From assembly GCA_937959275.1 (NCBI GenBank), contig CALGLU010000091.1, positions 19,958 to 83,957 of the forward strand: a stretch of 64,000 nt of DNA, in the 5' to 3' direction. Below are positions 16,586 through 26,400 of this stretch, piece after piece. The position numbers and the translations under genes are program-made. The notes under the pieces were generated by a model. The model worked only from the letters and a program-made list of their open reading frames with translations. It ran no database searches and was not told the DNA's origin. Position 1 is the first letter of the stretch; every line of letters begins with the position of its first letter. This DNA comes from an uncultured Saprospiraceae bacterium. Its GTDB lineage: Bacteria; Bacteroidota; Bacteroidia; Chitinophagales; Saprospiraceae.

Positions 16586-18697
16586 TTAGGAGTTGAGTTT
16601 TTTAACTTGTATTGGAATCGCATTGATGACAGAGACACCACTCAATTCGTCGACTAATTTTTCGTCCGCCAGATCATTAAAACTGACACCTGCATGTTCT
16701 TGTGCGATGGACATTCTAATACCTGATCGATTGTGTCCCCAGCCATGCGGGATGCTAATCGTGCCTGGCATAATTTCTTCGCTGACTTCTGCCTCGATCT
16801 GGACCTGTCCAACATCAGAAGATACTTCGATAATTTCTCCTGTTGAGATTTGAAGTCGGCTAGCATCTGTTGGATGGATGAGCGCAGTGCAGGTGTTCGG
16901 ACCTTTTACCATCCGATGTAGATTATGCATCCAGCTGTTATTACTTCTTAAATTGCGCCTTCCGATTAATAAGAATCCATCATCATCCTGACTAGATTTT
17001 CTTAATGTCTCTATGGACTCTTGGTAAATATCAGGGAATACATGAATCTGTTGATTGTCTGTCAGTAAACGTCCTGGTAACTGAGAGGTCAAAGGCCCTA
17101 TGTCAATACCGTGTGGATGCTTTTTTAGTGTCTCTAAGTTGAGCTTGTGTGGCCCAAAACTGAGTAGCATATCCAGTTTTTGTTCAAGGGTGTATTCTGG
17201 TTTATCAGGAATTGCTTCACCTGTCTGTTGGAATTGATAAGCAGCGCATGCTTTACCAAGCTCGCTGAATATTTCCCAATCAAACTTAGCTCCTTCTGAT
17301 TTTTCGACAGCAGGTTCTGAATATTTGGCTGAGTTGTGCACAGCTAGATTATGAAAGGCGATGGCGTAGTGTGGCGTCTCCAATCCAGTTGCTGGAGGCA
17401 GTATCACATCGGCATGTTTTGTTGTTTCATTTAGATAAATATCAATACATACCATAAAGTCCAGCGACTCAAATGCGCTATCCATTTTTGTACCGTTGGG
17501 CACAGATAGGACTGGATTGCCACATGAAGTAATCATTGCTTTGATTTGGCCTTCACCTGGAGTTAAGATGTCTTCTGCTAAAGTCGAGGAGGGGAGTTCT
17601 CCTCCGTATTCTGGTAGTCCACGCACTCGACTTGACCAACGCTTGAAGCGTTTAGTTTTTGATTTTCTTGAACTGACATTGACGGCTGGATTCGTAAACA
17701 TTGCTCCACCGGCCTTGTCAAAATTGCCTGATAGGATGTTGATTGTATTAATTGCCCAATGAGACAGTCCTCCATACTTCGAGGCAGAAACGCCTAGTCG
17801 TCCATAACAGACAGCAGATTTTGCGCTGAGGAATGAGTCTGTTAATCCTTGAATGTCAACAGCAGGGATTCCCGTTTTTTCTTCTGCTAATTCTGGAGTA
17901 AACTGAGCGACTGCAGCTTTGATCGCAGTAATCTCATCTGCGTCAATGCAATTCTCCAAATGCTTCAATTCCATTTTGTCATTAAACAGGATAATATGAA
18001 TCATGCTTAATAAAAGATAGATGTCACTACCAGGTCTGATAAACAAATGCTGGTCTGCTTTTTCCGCAGTCTCCGTAAAGCGTGGATCTATCACAACCAC
18101 CTGACCACCTCTATCTTGAATGTCTCTTAATTTCCCTCTGATATCTGGAGCTGTCATCATACTACCATTCGAGACCATAGGATTCCCACCAAGGATTAAC
18201 CAAAAATCTGTCCGATTGATATCAGGCACAGGTATGAATAATTGATTGCCAAACATGTATTCAGCAGCTAAGTGATGTGCAAGCTGATCTACCGAAGTTG
18301 CTGAATATCTGTTTTTAGTTTTGAGTGAGCGCACAAAGTCTGGTGAAAATAAACTTGTTCCCAAATTGTGAACGCTTGGATTGCCTTGATATATACCGAC
18401 TGCATCCTTTCCATATTTGATCTGTGTGTCAATGATTCCCTTTGCTGCTAGTGCATAAGCTTCTTGCCAAGATACATCTATCCATTTACCATCTCGCTTT
18501 ACCAATGGGGTCTTTAACCGGTCAGGGTCTTCGTGTAAGTCTTTCATCCCAACTGCCTTTGGACAAATATGACCCTTACTAAACACATCTTGTTCATCAC
18601 CACGAATGGATAAAACAGTATTGTTTTCCACTTTTACCTCCAACCCGCATATGGCTTCGCAGAGATTACAGGTCCTGTATTTTGTTTCTATTGACAT
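16586..18697 (-). CDS. Molybdopterin-dependent oxidoreductase with one [4Fe-4S] cluster
   Basis: A 703-aa protein of the DMSO reductase/formate dehydrogenase superfamily. Cys10, Cys13, Cys17 and Cys45 (CNLCEAICG, then GHICPKAVG) bind the N-terminal iron-sulfur cluster. The body follows the Mo-bisPGD pattern (YQGNPSVHN, ILGGNPMVSNGS, DPRFTETAEKADQHLFIRPGSD), and a C-terminal molydopterin-binding barrel contains LIGRRNLRSNNSWMHN and IPHGWGHNRSG. No Tat signal is visible, so it is probably cytosolic. No electron-transfer subunit lies next to it. Related single-subunit enzymes often sit near acyl-CoA catabolism genes in other bacteria, as here. Whether it hydroxylates, dehydrogenates or reduces the substrate cannot be read from sequence. 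Confidence 0.88.
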   Translation of the reverse strand: MSIETKYRTCNLCEAICGLEVKVENNTVLSIRGDEQDVFSKGHICPKAVGMKDLHEDPDRLKTPLVKRDGKWIDVSWQEAYALAAKGIIDTQIKYGKDAVGIYQGNPSVHNLGTSLFSPDFVRSLKTKNRYSATSVDQLAHHLAAEYMFGNQLFIPVPDINRTDFWLILGGNPMVSNGSMMTAPDIRGKLRDIQDRGGQVVVIDPRFTETAEKADQHLFIRPGSDIYLLLSMIHIILFNDKMELKHLENCIDADEITAIKAAVAQFTPELAEEKTGIPAVDIQGLTDSFLSAKSAVCYGRLGVSASKYGGLSHWAINTINILSGNFDKAGGAMFTNPAVNVSSRKSKTKRFKRWSSRVRGLPEYGGELPSSTLAEDILTPGEGQIKAMITSCGNPVLSVPNGTKMDSAFESLDFMVCIDIYLNETTKHADVILPPATGLETPHYAIAFHNLAVHNSAKYSEPAVEKSEGAKFDWEIFSELGKACAAYQFQQTGEAIPDKPEYTLEQKLDMLLSFGPHKLNLETLKKHPHGIDIGPLTSQLPGRLLTDNQQIHVFPDIYQESIETLRKSSQDDDGFLLIGRRNLRSNNSWMHNLHRMVKGPNTCTALIHPTDASRLQISTGEIIEVSSDVGQVQIEAEVSEEIMPGTISIPHGWGHNRSGIRMSIAQEHAGVSFNDLADEKLVDELSGVSVINAIPIQVKKLNS

Positions 18698-18801
18698 GTT
18701 TTTTGCGTTGATTTTTATTTAATAAGTCTACGTCGTGTAGTACTTTACCTGTTTACCTATTTACCTATTTTACCAAGTCCATCCTGAACTTGGTGTACCG
18801 T

Positions 18802-18868
18802 CATCCTGAACTTGATTCAGGATCTAATCTCGCTCTACACAATTCAGATTCCGAATCGAGTTCGGAAT
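18802..18868. repeat. Two short intergenic hairpin repeats
   Basis: The first hairpin has ATCCTGAA (18803-18810) paired with TTCAGGAT (18816-18823). The second has ATTCCGAA (18848-18855) paired with TTCGGAAT (18861-18868). Both have five-base loops. A further partial ATCCTGAACTTG copy precedes them at 18781. The text GTCATCCTGAACTTG is a common dispersed intergenic repeat type in Bacteroidota and other phyla. The elements lie in the 216-bp gap between the enoyl-CoA hydratase and molybdoenzyme genes and could modulate readthrough in the operon. Confidence 0.75.
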
Positions 18869-18913
18869 GACGCTCTCACTTTTTTTACTTTTCAAATCAC
18901 AAATCACAAATCA

Positions 18914-19732
18914 CTAACTCCCTCCCCAAACAGCCTCCCTCTTTTCCCGAAATGCCTTCAGCCCTTCAATGCCATCAGCGCTTGTAATCGTTTTCTGCAA
19001 CATGTCAAATAAGTATTTATGCTCGGCCGCACTGGGTTGTATTTTTTGGTATGCCTCTAATCCATATTTAATCGCAGAAGGACTATTTTTCTTTAATTCG
19101 TTTGTTAGGGCAGTGACTCTGTTGTCTATGTTTTCAGCGGTACAGACTTCTGTGACTAGTCCGAATCGCTCAGCTTCTTCGACTGGCAGGTTGTAACCAC
19201 GTATGCACCAGTCGATAACTTTGCGAGCAGGCATGACTTGCAGGAGCGCTTGCATAACTTGAAATGGATAAAGACCCCGTTTAACTTCAGGCAAACCGAA
19301 TTTGATCGCATCTAGCGCTAATACAATAGTTGAGCCGGCCAAAAAGAAAAAGCCTCCAGCATACACATCGCCTGTTACTTTTGCAATCGTTGGTTTGTGA
19401 ACTTGGTTAAATAATTCGCCGATTAATATATCTCCATTCGGTTGTGGAATACTTGAGTCATTTTCTTCAATTATGCCAGCCATCGCTTTGAGATCTGCAC
19501 CTGCACAAAACACATTTCCTCTTGCTTGGACGACGATCATCCAGATCGCATTCGTAAGATGTGCATACTGAAATGCGTAAGCTATCTCGTTGACCATTTG
19601 CGGGTGAAGAGCGTTTTTTTTCTGTTCTCGATTCAAGGTTATTGTCAATACGTGATCCGATTCTTCAACAATGAGATAGGCGAATGTTTCATTGTGTATG
19701 GATTCTACTTGATCTTGCGTATAAATATTCAT
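18914..19732 (-). CDS. Enoyl-CoA hydratase/isomerase family protein
   Basis: A 272-aa crotonase-fold protein. LTITLNREQKKNALHPQMVNEI, NVFCAGADLKAM (oxyanion-hole segment), YAGGFFFLAG and KFGLPEVKRGLYP with the likely catalytic Glu are all present, followed by the C-terminal trimerisation helices. It would hydrate or isomerise an enoyl-CoA. The usual GGG of the second oxyanion strand reads YAGGFFF, a mild deviation. It is the second gene of the operon, 49 bp after the TetR gene. The role in beta-oxidation-like chemistry fits the neighbouring acyl-CoA dehydrogenase and SDRs. Confidence 0.87.
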   Translation of the reverse strand: MNIYTQDQVESIHNETFAYLIVEESDHVLTITLNREQKKNALHPQMVNEIAYAFQYAHLTNAIWMIVVQARGNVFCAGADLKAMAGIIEENDSSIPQPNGDILIGELFNQVHKPTIAKVTGDVYAGGFFFLAGSTIVLALDAIKFGLPEVKRGLYPFQVMQALLQVMPARKVIDWCIRGYNLPVEEAERFGLVTEVCTAENIDNRVTALTNELKKNSPSAIKYGLEAYQKIQPSAAEHKYLFDMLQKTITSADGIEGLKAFREKREAVWGGS

Positions 19733-19781
19733 GATGTTAATCTTTGAATTTGTATTTAATGTTTTGGAATAACCATCGTGC

Positions 19782-20441
19782 TTAAAATGAAATCAGTGAT
19801 TCAATATCTATGTCAAAAGGATCTCCTAAGGAATTCAAATAGCCTTCACCAAAATATTTTTTGAAATTATATAAACCTTTCTCAGTCATATGCGGTAGTA
19901 AAACACTCCAAATTAACTTTTCACCGTCTTCTTGTTTTTTCTCGCCTCTGATAATCTGCTGTGGTAGCCAGAAGAAGGTAAGCATCCAAGCAATAAAGGA
20001 TAAGTTATTATAAAGACCTGGAAACGCCTCAGGTTTCATATTGCCAACACCAATTGAAAATGCAATGATTTCCTTATTTTCTTTTATGGATTGAGCAGTG
20101 ATCTCTCTAAATTGCTTTTTTATCTGAGGATGATTTAATACATGTGGATCTAGAAAGATAAAGGCATATTCTTTTTGGTACTTATAGTATAATTGAACTT
20201 CATTGTGCAGATTCTTAAAGGACGGGAGTTTAATTGATTTCTGACGCTCTGCTTCTAATTTGCTCCACATCTCATTCGAGATCATTGTGAGGAGTTCATC
20301 TTTATCTCCAAAGTGATAGGTTAAGTTTCCTCTGCTGATGTTCATGTTTTGAGCTATTTCAAAGAGACTAATAGCTCCATATCCATGCTTGTTAAACATC
20401 AGCTTGGCCGTAGACATGATTTTAACTTTCGTTTCCGACAT
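19782..20441 (-). CDS. TetR-family transcriptional regulator
   Basis: A 219-aa protein. The first 60 residues are a TetR helix-turn-helix (KIMSTAKLMFNKHGYGAISLFEIAQNMNISRGNLTYHFGDKDELL). The rest is a helical ligand domain of the all-alpha type with little sequence conservation. It is the promoter-proximal gene of the minus-strand lipid operon, and a perfect inverted repeat lies 26 bp upstream of its start. It is therefore probably an autoregulated repressor of the operon relieved by an acyl-CoA or related lipid. The regulator call is firm and the ligand is inference. Confidence 0.87.
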   Translation of the reverse strand: MSETKVKIMSTAKLMFNKHGYGAISLFEIAQNMNISRGNLTYHFGDKDELLTMISNEMWSKLEAERQKSIKLPSFKNLHNEVQLYYKYQKEYAFIFLDPHVLNHPQIKKQFREITAQSIKENKEIIAFSIGVGNMKPEAFPGLYNNLSFIAWMLTFFWLPQQIIRGEKKQEDGEKLIWSVLLPHMTEKGLYNFKKYFGEGYLNSLGDPFDIDIESLISF

Positions 20442-20466
20442 ACGGCAAGTTAATATTATTAAAGAT

Positions 20467-20486
20467 ATTAGTCACTATTGACTAAT
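20467..20486. promoter_or_regulatory. Predicted TetR operator
   Basis: A perfect inverted repeat of 8-bp arms, ATTAGTCA at 20467-20474 and TGACTAAT at 20479-20486, with a 4-bp centre. Its size, symmetry and place 26 bp before the TetR start codon suit a TetR dimer site for autoregulation. I did not find a second copy upstream of the other genes in the operon. Confidence 0.65.
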
Positions 20487-20706
20487 CAATAAGTTGTCAT
20501 TTCTTTTGACTCTATTGAAAAAAAATATAGTTTTTTCATCTATAAGCAACTTTTAAAACATATCGTTTGTTGACACAATAGATTAATAATTTTTCCATAT
20601 GTTTGTGGCATAATATTGCTTCAGACTCCAATCAAAGTTAATTCCCTTTAGGCTGCAAAAATTGTTCATTAGATAAACAACTGCTTTATCTTGTAAATTA
20701 TTTCTG

Positions 20707-23250
20707 TTGAGAAAGGGGACCTCATTTATTAGTATTTTACTACTTGTATTCAGTGTACAACTAGTCATAGGACAAGACATCATTGTACCGTTTAATTCCA
20801 TTTCATCATATAATGATAATGCACAACTGCCTTCTGCGCAAGGAAGCTTGCAATGGTACTCTAATGCCTATAATTCAACTAGTTGGCCAGTAGGCCCTGG
20901 ACAAATTGGCTATGGAGATAATGATGAGGCGACTGTTATTAATCCTGTGAGGACAGCTTACTTTCGAAAATCATTCAGCTTACCTGACTTGTGCACATAT
21001 GATAATGTGAAGGTGAGCATAAAAATGGACGATGGGGCGATCATCTATGTTAATGGAGTAGAAGTTAGTCGTTTTAGAATGCCATCAGGTAGTGTGAATT
21101 ACTCCACTTTTGCATCTACGACCAGTTCAGACAATGAACTTAATAGTGTAACCTTGAATACGAATTTGTTTGTACCAGGTACAAATGTAGTTGCTGTTGA
21201 AGTTCACCAACGATCAAGTACAAGCAGTGATTTAACCTACGATTTAGAAGTCGAAGGTAATATTAGTTCAACGCCATGTACTTGTGTTAATGGTGAAATT
21301 CTTGATGTGGACAACGATGGTATTTGTGATGATTTTGATAGTTGTATCGGATCTAATTGTGAACTGGATCTTAATCAATTTTCATTCTGTACTAAAAGAA
21401 ACATCAATCAAATAGCAAATGACTTATCAGGCGTTGCCTTTAATTTTGATAGTAATCGTCTTGTAATTGTCGAAAACGGTACTCCTCAAGCAATGGAACT
21501 TGATTTAAACGGTACTTATATTAGAACCATATCATTAAATAATTTTGAAGATACAGAGGGTATTACCTATGCTGGTAACAATAAATACTTTGTTACGGAG
21601 GAGCGTAAACGAGATCTTGTATTGATAACTATACCTGTAGGAAATTCAAATATCACTGTTAATCATCCAGGAAATAACTCTAGAATAGACTTAGGTTCAA
21701 CTGGTGGCAATGATGGATTAGAAGGTGTGACATATGATATAGCAAATGATATACTATATACAGTAAAAGAAAAAACTTCGATGGCTATTTATAAAGTCAC
21801 CAATGCTATGTCTCGTTTAGGTACGAGTTATTCGCCACCAACAGCATTTAATATTAATTCAACTCAATCTTCTTATCCTGGCTCATTCACGGACTTGGCA
21901 GGTTGTGCATTTACACCATTTGGGACATTGCTCTTATTAACCGAAGAGGGACAATGGGTTGTAGAAGTAGACCCTAACACTGGAGCATATATAAGTGATA
22001 TGAGTTTATCCGCAGCAATTACGCCTCAACCAGAAGGCCTAACTGTACTCAGTAGCGGAGAAATAATCGTTGTCGGAGAGGCTAACGAATTCATGGAATA
22101 TAATAAGGTCGGAGGAACTTGTAATGACGGTAATTCATGTACAATTAATGATGTGATTGATTCAAATTGTAATTGCACAGGTACGAATCAAGATGCAGAT
22201 AATGATGGTATTTGTGATGGGAATGACAGTTGTCCTAATCTAAATAATAATTTGATCGGTAGCTCATGTTCAGATAATGATCCGTGCACGATCAATGACG
22301 TTTGGCAAAGTACATGTGATTGTGTGGGTCAACTGTCAGATGGTGACAATGACGGAGTATGTGATGGTCAGGATACCTGTCCTAATTTTAATAATGGTCT
22401 TATTGGCACCGCCTGTAATGATGGAGATCCGTGTACCGTTGGCGAGACATGGCAATCGAATTGTCAATGTCAAGGATTTCAGCTCACAGACTCAGATAAT
22501 GATGGAGTATGTGACTCACAAGATGCATGCCCTTCCTTAGATAATTCGTTAATTGGCACTGCATGTAACGATGGTGATATATGTACGATAGGAGATATTT
22601 GGCAATCTAATTGTCTTTGCCAGGGAACTATCACATCTGATACTGATGGAGACGGAATTTGTGATTCACAAGATAGTTGCCCAAGTCTAAACAATAATCT
22701 AATCGGTACTGCTTGTAACGATGGGAACAATTGTACAGTTTCAGATACATGGCAAACGAATTGCTTATGCAGTGGAGTTCAACTTCCAGATTCAGATAAT
22801 GATGGCATATGTGATATATCTGATAGCTGCCCCCAATTGAATAACATCTTAATAGGTACTGCATGTAATGACAATGATCCATGTACATCAAATGATCGCT
22901 GGCTTGCTTCGTGTAACTGCGCAGGTATCCCTCGAATAGACTCAGATGGAGATGGGGTTTGCAATGCTTTTGATAACTGTTTATTTGTTGCCAATCCTAA
23001 TCAGTTAGATTCTAATAATGATGGTATAGGTGATGCATGCCAACCGACTTGTGACAATATGATCATTGAAACAGATAATGGTAGTATGCTCTTGGGTACG
23101 ACTAAAGCTATTGTGGAAGTGTCGACCAATAGAGTATTAAATGCTCCATTTAGTGCAATCTATAGAGCAGGACAATGTATCAATATGACGAGTGGATTTG
23201 AAGTCAAAAAGGGTGCAATTTTTACAGCTAGAATTGAAGCATGTCAATAG
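20707..23250 (+). CDS. Large secreted protein: SdiA-regulated/propeller domain, Cys-rich calcium-type repeats, 3-coathanger stack
   Basis: An 847-aa exported protein. The start is TTG at 20707; the frame closes upstream and this start gives a clean signal peptide ending VIGQ. Residues about 24-190 form a beta-sandwich (TAYFRKSFSLPD, MDDGAIIYVNGVEV) like galactose-binding folds. About 215-460 resemble the SdiA-regulated beta-propeller (NQIANDLSGVAFNF, EDTEGITYAGNNKYFVTEE, EGVTYDIANDILYTVKE). Residues 472-780 hold six units of about 49 residues, each with a C-N-D-x-D-x-C-T head, a CxC pair and an Asp-rich DxDNDGxCD loop of thrombospondin type 3 style. The last 60 residues (AIYRAGQCINMTSGFEVKKGAIFTARIEAC) match the Saprospiraceae 3-coathanger stack C-terminus, probably an outer-surface anchor. 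No T9SS type A domain is seen. Confidence 0.8.
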   Translation: MRKGTSFISILLLVFSVQLVIGQDIIVPFNSISSYNDNAQLPSAQGSLQWYSNAYNSTSWPVGPGQIGYGDNDEATVINPVRTAYFRKSFSLPDLCTYDNVKVSIKMDDGAIIYVNGVEVSRFRMPSGSVNYSTFASTTSSDNELNSVTLNTNLFVPGTNVVAVEVHQRSSTSSDLTYDLEVEGNISSTPCTCVNGEILDVDNDGICDDFDSCIGSNCELDLNQFSFCTKRNINQIANDLSGVAFNFDSNRLVIVENGTPQAMELDLNGTYIRTISLNNFEDTEGITYAGNNKYFVTEERKRDLVLITIPVGNSNITVNHPGNNSRIDLGSTGGNDGLEGVTYDIANDILYTVKEKTSMAIYKVTNAMSRLGTSYSPPTAFNINSTQSSYPGSFTDLAGCAFTPFGTLLLLTEEGQWVVEVDPNTGAYISDMSLSAAITPQPEGLTVLSSGEIIVVGEANEFMEYNKVGGTCNDGNSCTINDVIDSNCNCTGTNQDADNDGICDGNDSCPNLNNNLIGSSCSDNDPCTINDVWQSTCDCVGQLSDGDNDGVCDGQDTCPNFNNGLIGTACNDGDPCTVGETWQSNCQCQGFQLTDSDNDGVCDSQDACPSLDNSLIGTACNDGDICTIGDIWQSNCLCQGTITSDTDGDGICDSQDSCPSLNNNLIGTACNDGNNCTVSDTWQTNCLCSGVQLPDSDNDGICDISDSCPQLNNILIGTACNDNDPCTSNDRWLASCNCAGIPRIDSDGDGVCNAFDNCLFVANPNQLDSNNDGIGDACQPTCDNMIIETDNGSMLLGTTKAIVEVSTNRVLNAPFSAIYRAGQCINMTSGFEVKKGAIFTARIEACQ
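22120..23045 (+). repeat. Coding tandem repeat: six Cys/Asp-rich units
   Basis: Six consecutive in-frame units of about 147 bp within the secreted-protein gene. Each encodes a Cys-rich head, a W-Q-S-x-C-x-C segment and a TSP3-like calcium loop. Unit boundaries repeat the text LIGTACNDGD. The protein units are more alike than the DNA, so the array is old enough for synonymous drift. The last unit diverges (NAFDNCLFVANPNQ). Confidence 0.8.
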
Positions 23251-23465
23251 ACTTATTCGCTTAAATAAGTGATCGTATTGCTTTATTCGCCATGCGTTAG
23301 ATGTTAGTTGTTAGTGCATTACAGTTTGTTAAAATATATATATCAAATATATAGTTCCATGGTCTATTTAATCACTTTATTATTATGAAATTGAGCTAAC
23401 AGGTCCTAATAACTGCAAGAGTTAAGTATTATCCCATTATTATTCGAATCTAGAATTTAAAAAGC

Positions 23466-26400
23466 TTGAGAAATTTAAATGTAATAAACAGGAAACTGCA
23501 ATACGTGCTTAAAATACAGCTATGTATTGTATTAATTTTTTGTTTTTCTTCTGTAATCAATAGTCAAAATTCGGGACTGGTTTGTGATTGTCCCTCTAGT
23601 AATGATCTTTCCTCATCAGTAACTGTTCAGAGTGAACTATCTGATAATCTCCCGATTGAGAAGTTGTTTGGTGGCTTGTTGGATTTTAATGCTACGCTTG
23701 GAGAAGCTGGTTTGCCATTTGAAATATTTGCGTTTCAAAATAGTGAGACTGGAGCCTTTGGACTAAACCTTTTGTCAGGTAAGTCAGGAATAGTGGCGTC
23801 TCCCAATGTTGCCTCGTATGATTTTAACTCAGCGATATCCATACAGGACCTTCATTTTACGCTTAGTAATCTTGATGTTTTTGACCAAGTAGAGATTATG
23901 TCCTACCTAGATGGCAGTTTGTTGCCATTGGAATCGATAACAATAGAATCATTGAGTGATCAGGTGTTGGTTAATGGGAATACAATATCAGGAATCAATA
24001 CAAGTGTTGGGGCAGATTCTAATAATTTTTCGGTCGAAGTATCAATCAATAGTCCTTTAGATAGATTTATTCTTATTGCAGGGAAATCCGTAGATATTAA
24101 TGATCTATCAGTTGACTTCACACTTGACAATTTGTGTTTTTGTCCTGGTGTTGAATGTTTTACAGGTGATGAAGAAAATAATGATATATGTGCTTTCTTA
24201 GACTCTAATCCCAATGCTGCACTAGCAAGTGCTGATTGTGATGGAGGTGGAACCAACAATGGTTTTGAGTGTTTGAATGGAGGAAACCCATTTGTAGCAG
24301 ATGATGATCCTTTCGTGTCTTCATGCGAAGAATTAATTTGTAATGGAAATCTACAAATTAGTCTCAATACTGGATGTGAATTAAAATTGACATATGACGA
24401 TCTACTCGAAGCTGCTCAACCAGATAATTATCAAATAAAGATTTTTAGTCAAGATGGTACATTTTTAAGAGATGATTACCTTCTTGAAGAGGATGCTGGT
24501 CAAACCATAAAGTATGAAATTAGTTGTGGGGGTAATTCTTGTTGGGGTGAAATTATAGTAGAAGCGAATCAACTGCCATTCATTGACTTTCCATGTGGCG
24601 TGCGAGAAGATGGGATTGTCCCTTCTGAATGTAGAATCTTGTGCCAACCAATCGGTAATGTAATTGGTGCATTTGTGACACCAGAAGAAATACTTGAGAT
24701 CTACTCGGGATGTGGACCAGAAATTCTTGGTGACATCAAAGTAACAGAAGAGACTATCGGAGACATATGTGACCCCTTTGGCCAAATCGTAGAAGTCGGC
24801 TATTCATTTAAAGTTTTGACTCATGGTAAAATTTCAATTGTTGAATTACCAAAACAAAGATTCACCACGATTAGATTGAATGTAGATGATGATACAATTC
24901 TATTTCCTGAGGATATTTCTTTGAATTGTGATTATCTCGATGATATTGACTTTCCAGAAGATGCACCAGAAGAAGCTTTTGTCTTCGGCAGTCCAGAGTC
25001 TATTTCCTTGGCTTCAGGTGTTCCTCAAACAGCTTACTTGTCATACGAGGACATACTAGATACGGTGCTACAGACGGTCAAGGTTTTTGATACCTTGCTT
25101 GTCGTCGTGAATAAAATCCCTCGCGATACTATGGTTAAGGAAATCGTAGGTGGCATTGAATTGTGGGTGTTAAAAACTATTTTGGAGCCAGTCTATGAAG
25201 AGCAAATTTTTGAACGCTTTGATACGATAGGCATAACTAATTTGATCATTCCGATAGAGAATGCAGCATGTAATGTCATTGTACAACATGCAGATGTTTA
25301 CTTTGATGCCTGTGGCGGTCAAAGAATACTTAGAGAGTGGTTAGCCATTGACTGGTGTAATCAAGAACTCAATTCTGGAAGAAGACAAACTATAGATATA
25401 AAAGATAATTCTCCACCTCGAGCTGTCGAATATGTTGATGGGCAGCAAGTTATTATCGATAGACTTGACGATGTATTTATTGGACTCGAACCCTGGAGCT
25501 GTACTGGTACCTTTAAGTTACCAGAATTTACAATCGTTGATGATTGTAATCAAACAAATTCGACAACAATTTGGGATGGTGAAGAAGGTATTGTTAAAGA
25601 TGGCTATCTAACGAACCTAAGGATTAGTAGTGAACCGATTCAAGTCATCGCAAGAATAGAAGATGAATGTGGCAATTTTTCTACAGTTAATTTTAATGTC
25701 TTTGTCAGAGATGAAACACCGCCAATCTCGATTTGTGAATCAGGATTAACTGTTTCCTTAACAGGTAATTCGATCAGTAGCTCTACTAAGGTGTATGCTA
25801 TGGATCTTAGTGAAGGAAGCCATGATAATGGTTGTGGTAAAGTCACCGTATCTGCTATCCGTCTCAACGATAAACGAGATGTGGTCAGAGATTGTGCGGG
25901 TAACTTGCTCGGCTATGCGCCTTCTGATTGTACAGCTTTCACAAAAGAAATCAAGATCTCAGCATCCGGAGCAAAAGACGACTGCACGACTGAAGATCAA
26001 GTGTATCTCGTGTCAGCGTTTGGAGAATACATTACTGTTTGTTGTGCAGACATTGGACAATTAGTACCAATACTTATTCAGACCGTCGATAAATCAGGAA
26101 ATAGCAGTGAATGTATAGTTGAAGTGTTTGTTACTGACTTCACCATTCCAAGCTTTGTATGTGAAGACAAAACGATTAGCCATGAGGACATTGGCTTGAC
26201 GATTCAGCCTGAACTTTCCACAAGCCAGTGTGCACGAGAAGTTAGCTACGAAGCGACATTACTTTCGTCTATTGGTAATTTTAAATGTCCTGGCGATGTT
26301 CAGATTAATGAGTGGTACATTGATGTTGATGGTAGTGGTGATTTCTCTACCGGAGATCCAATTTGTCAACAACGCTTAAGAATAGATACCGCTCTTCTAT

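Noticed and set aside
18812..19012. 66-codon plus-strand ORF
   Set aside because: It begins inside the intergenic hairpin repeats and runs antisense into the enoyl-CoA hydratase gene; the text is repeat-derived.
22120..23045. Regularly spaced repeats that could suggest a second CRISPR-like array
   Set aside because: Units are in frame, about 147 bp long, and encode Cys/Asp-rich protein repeats; the DNA copies are diverged.
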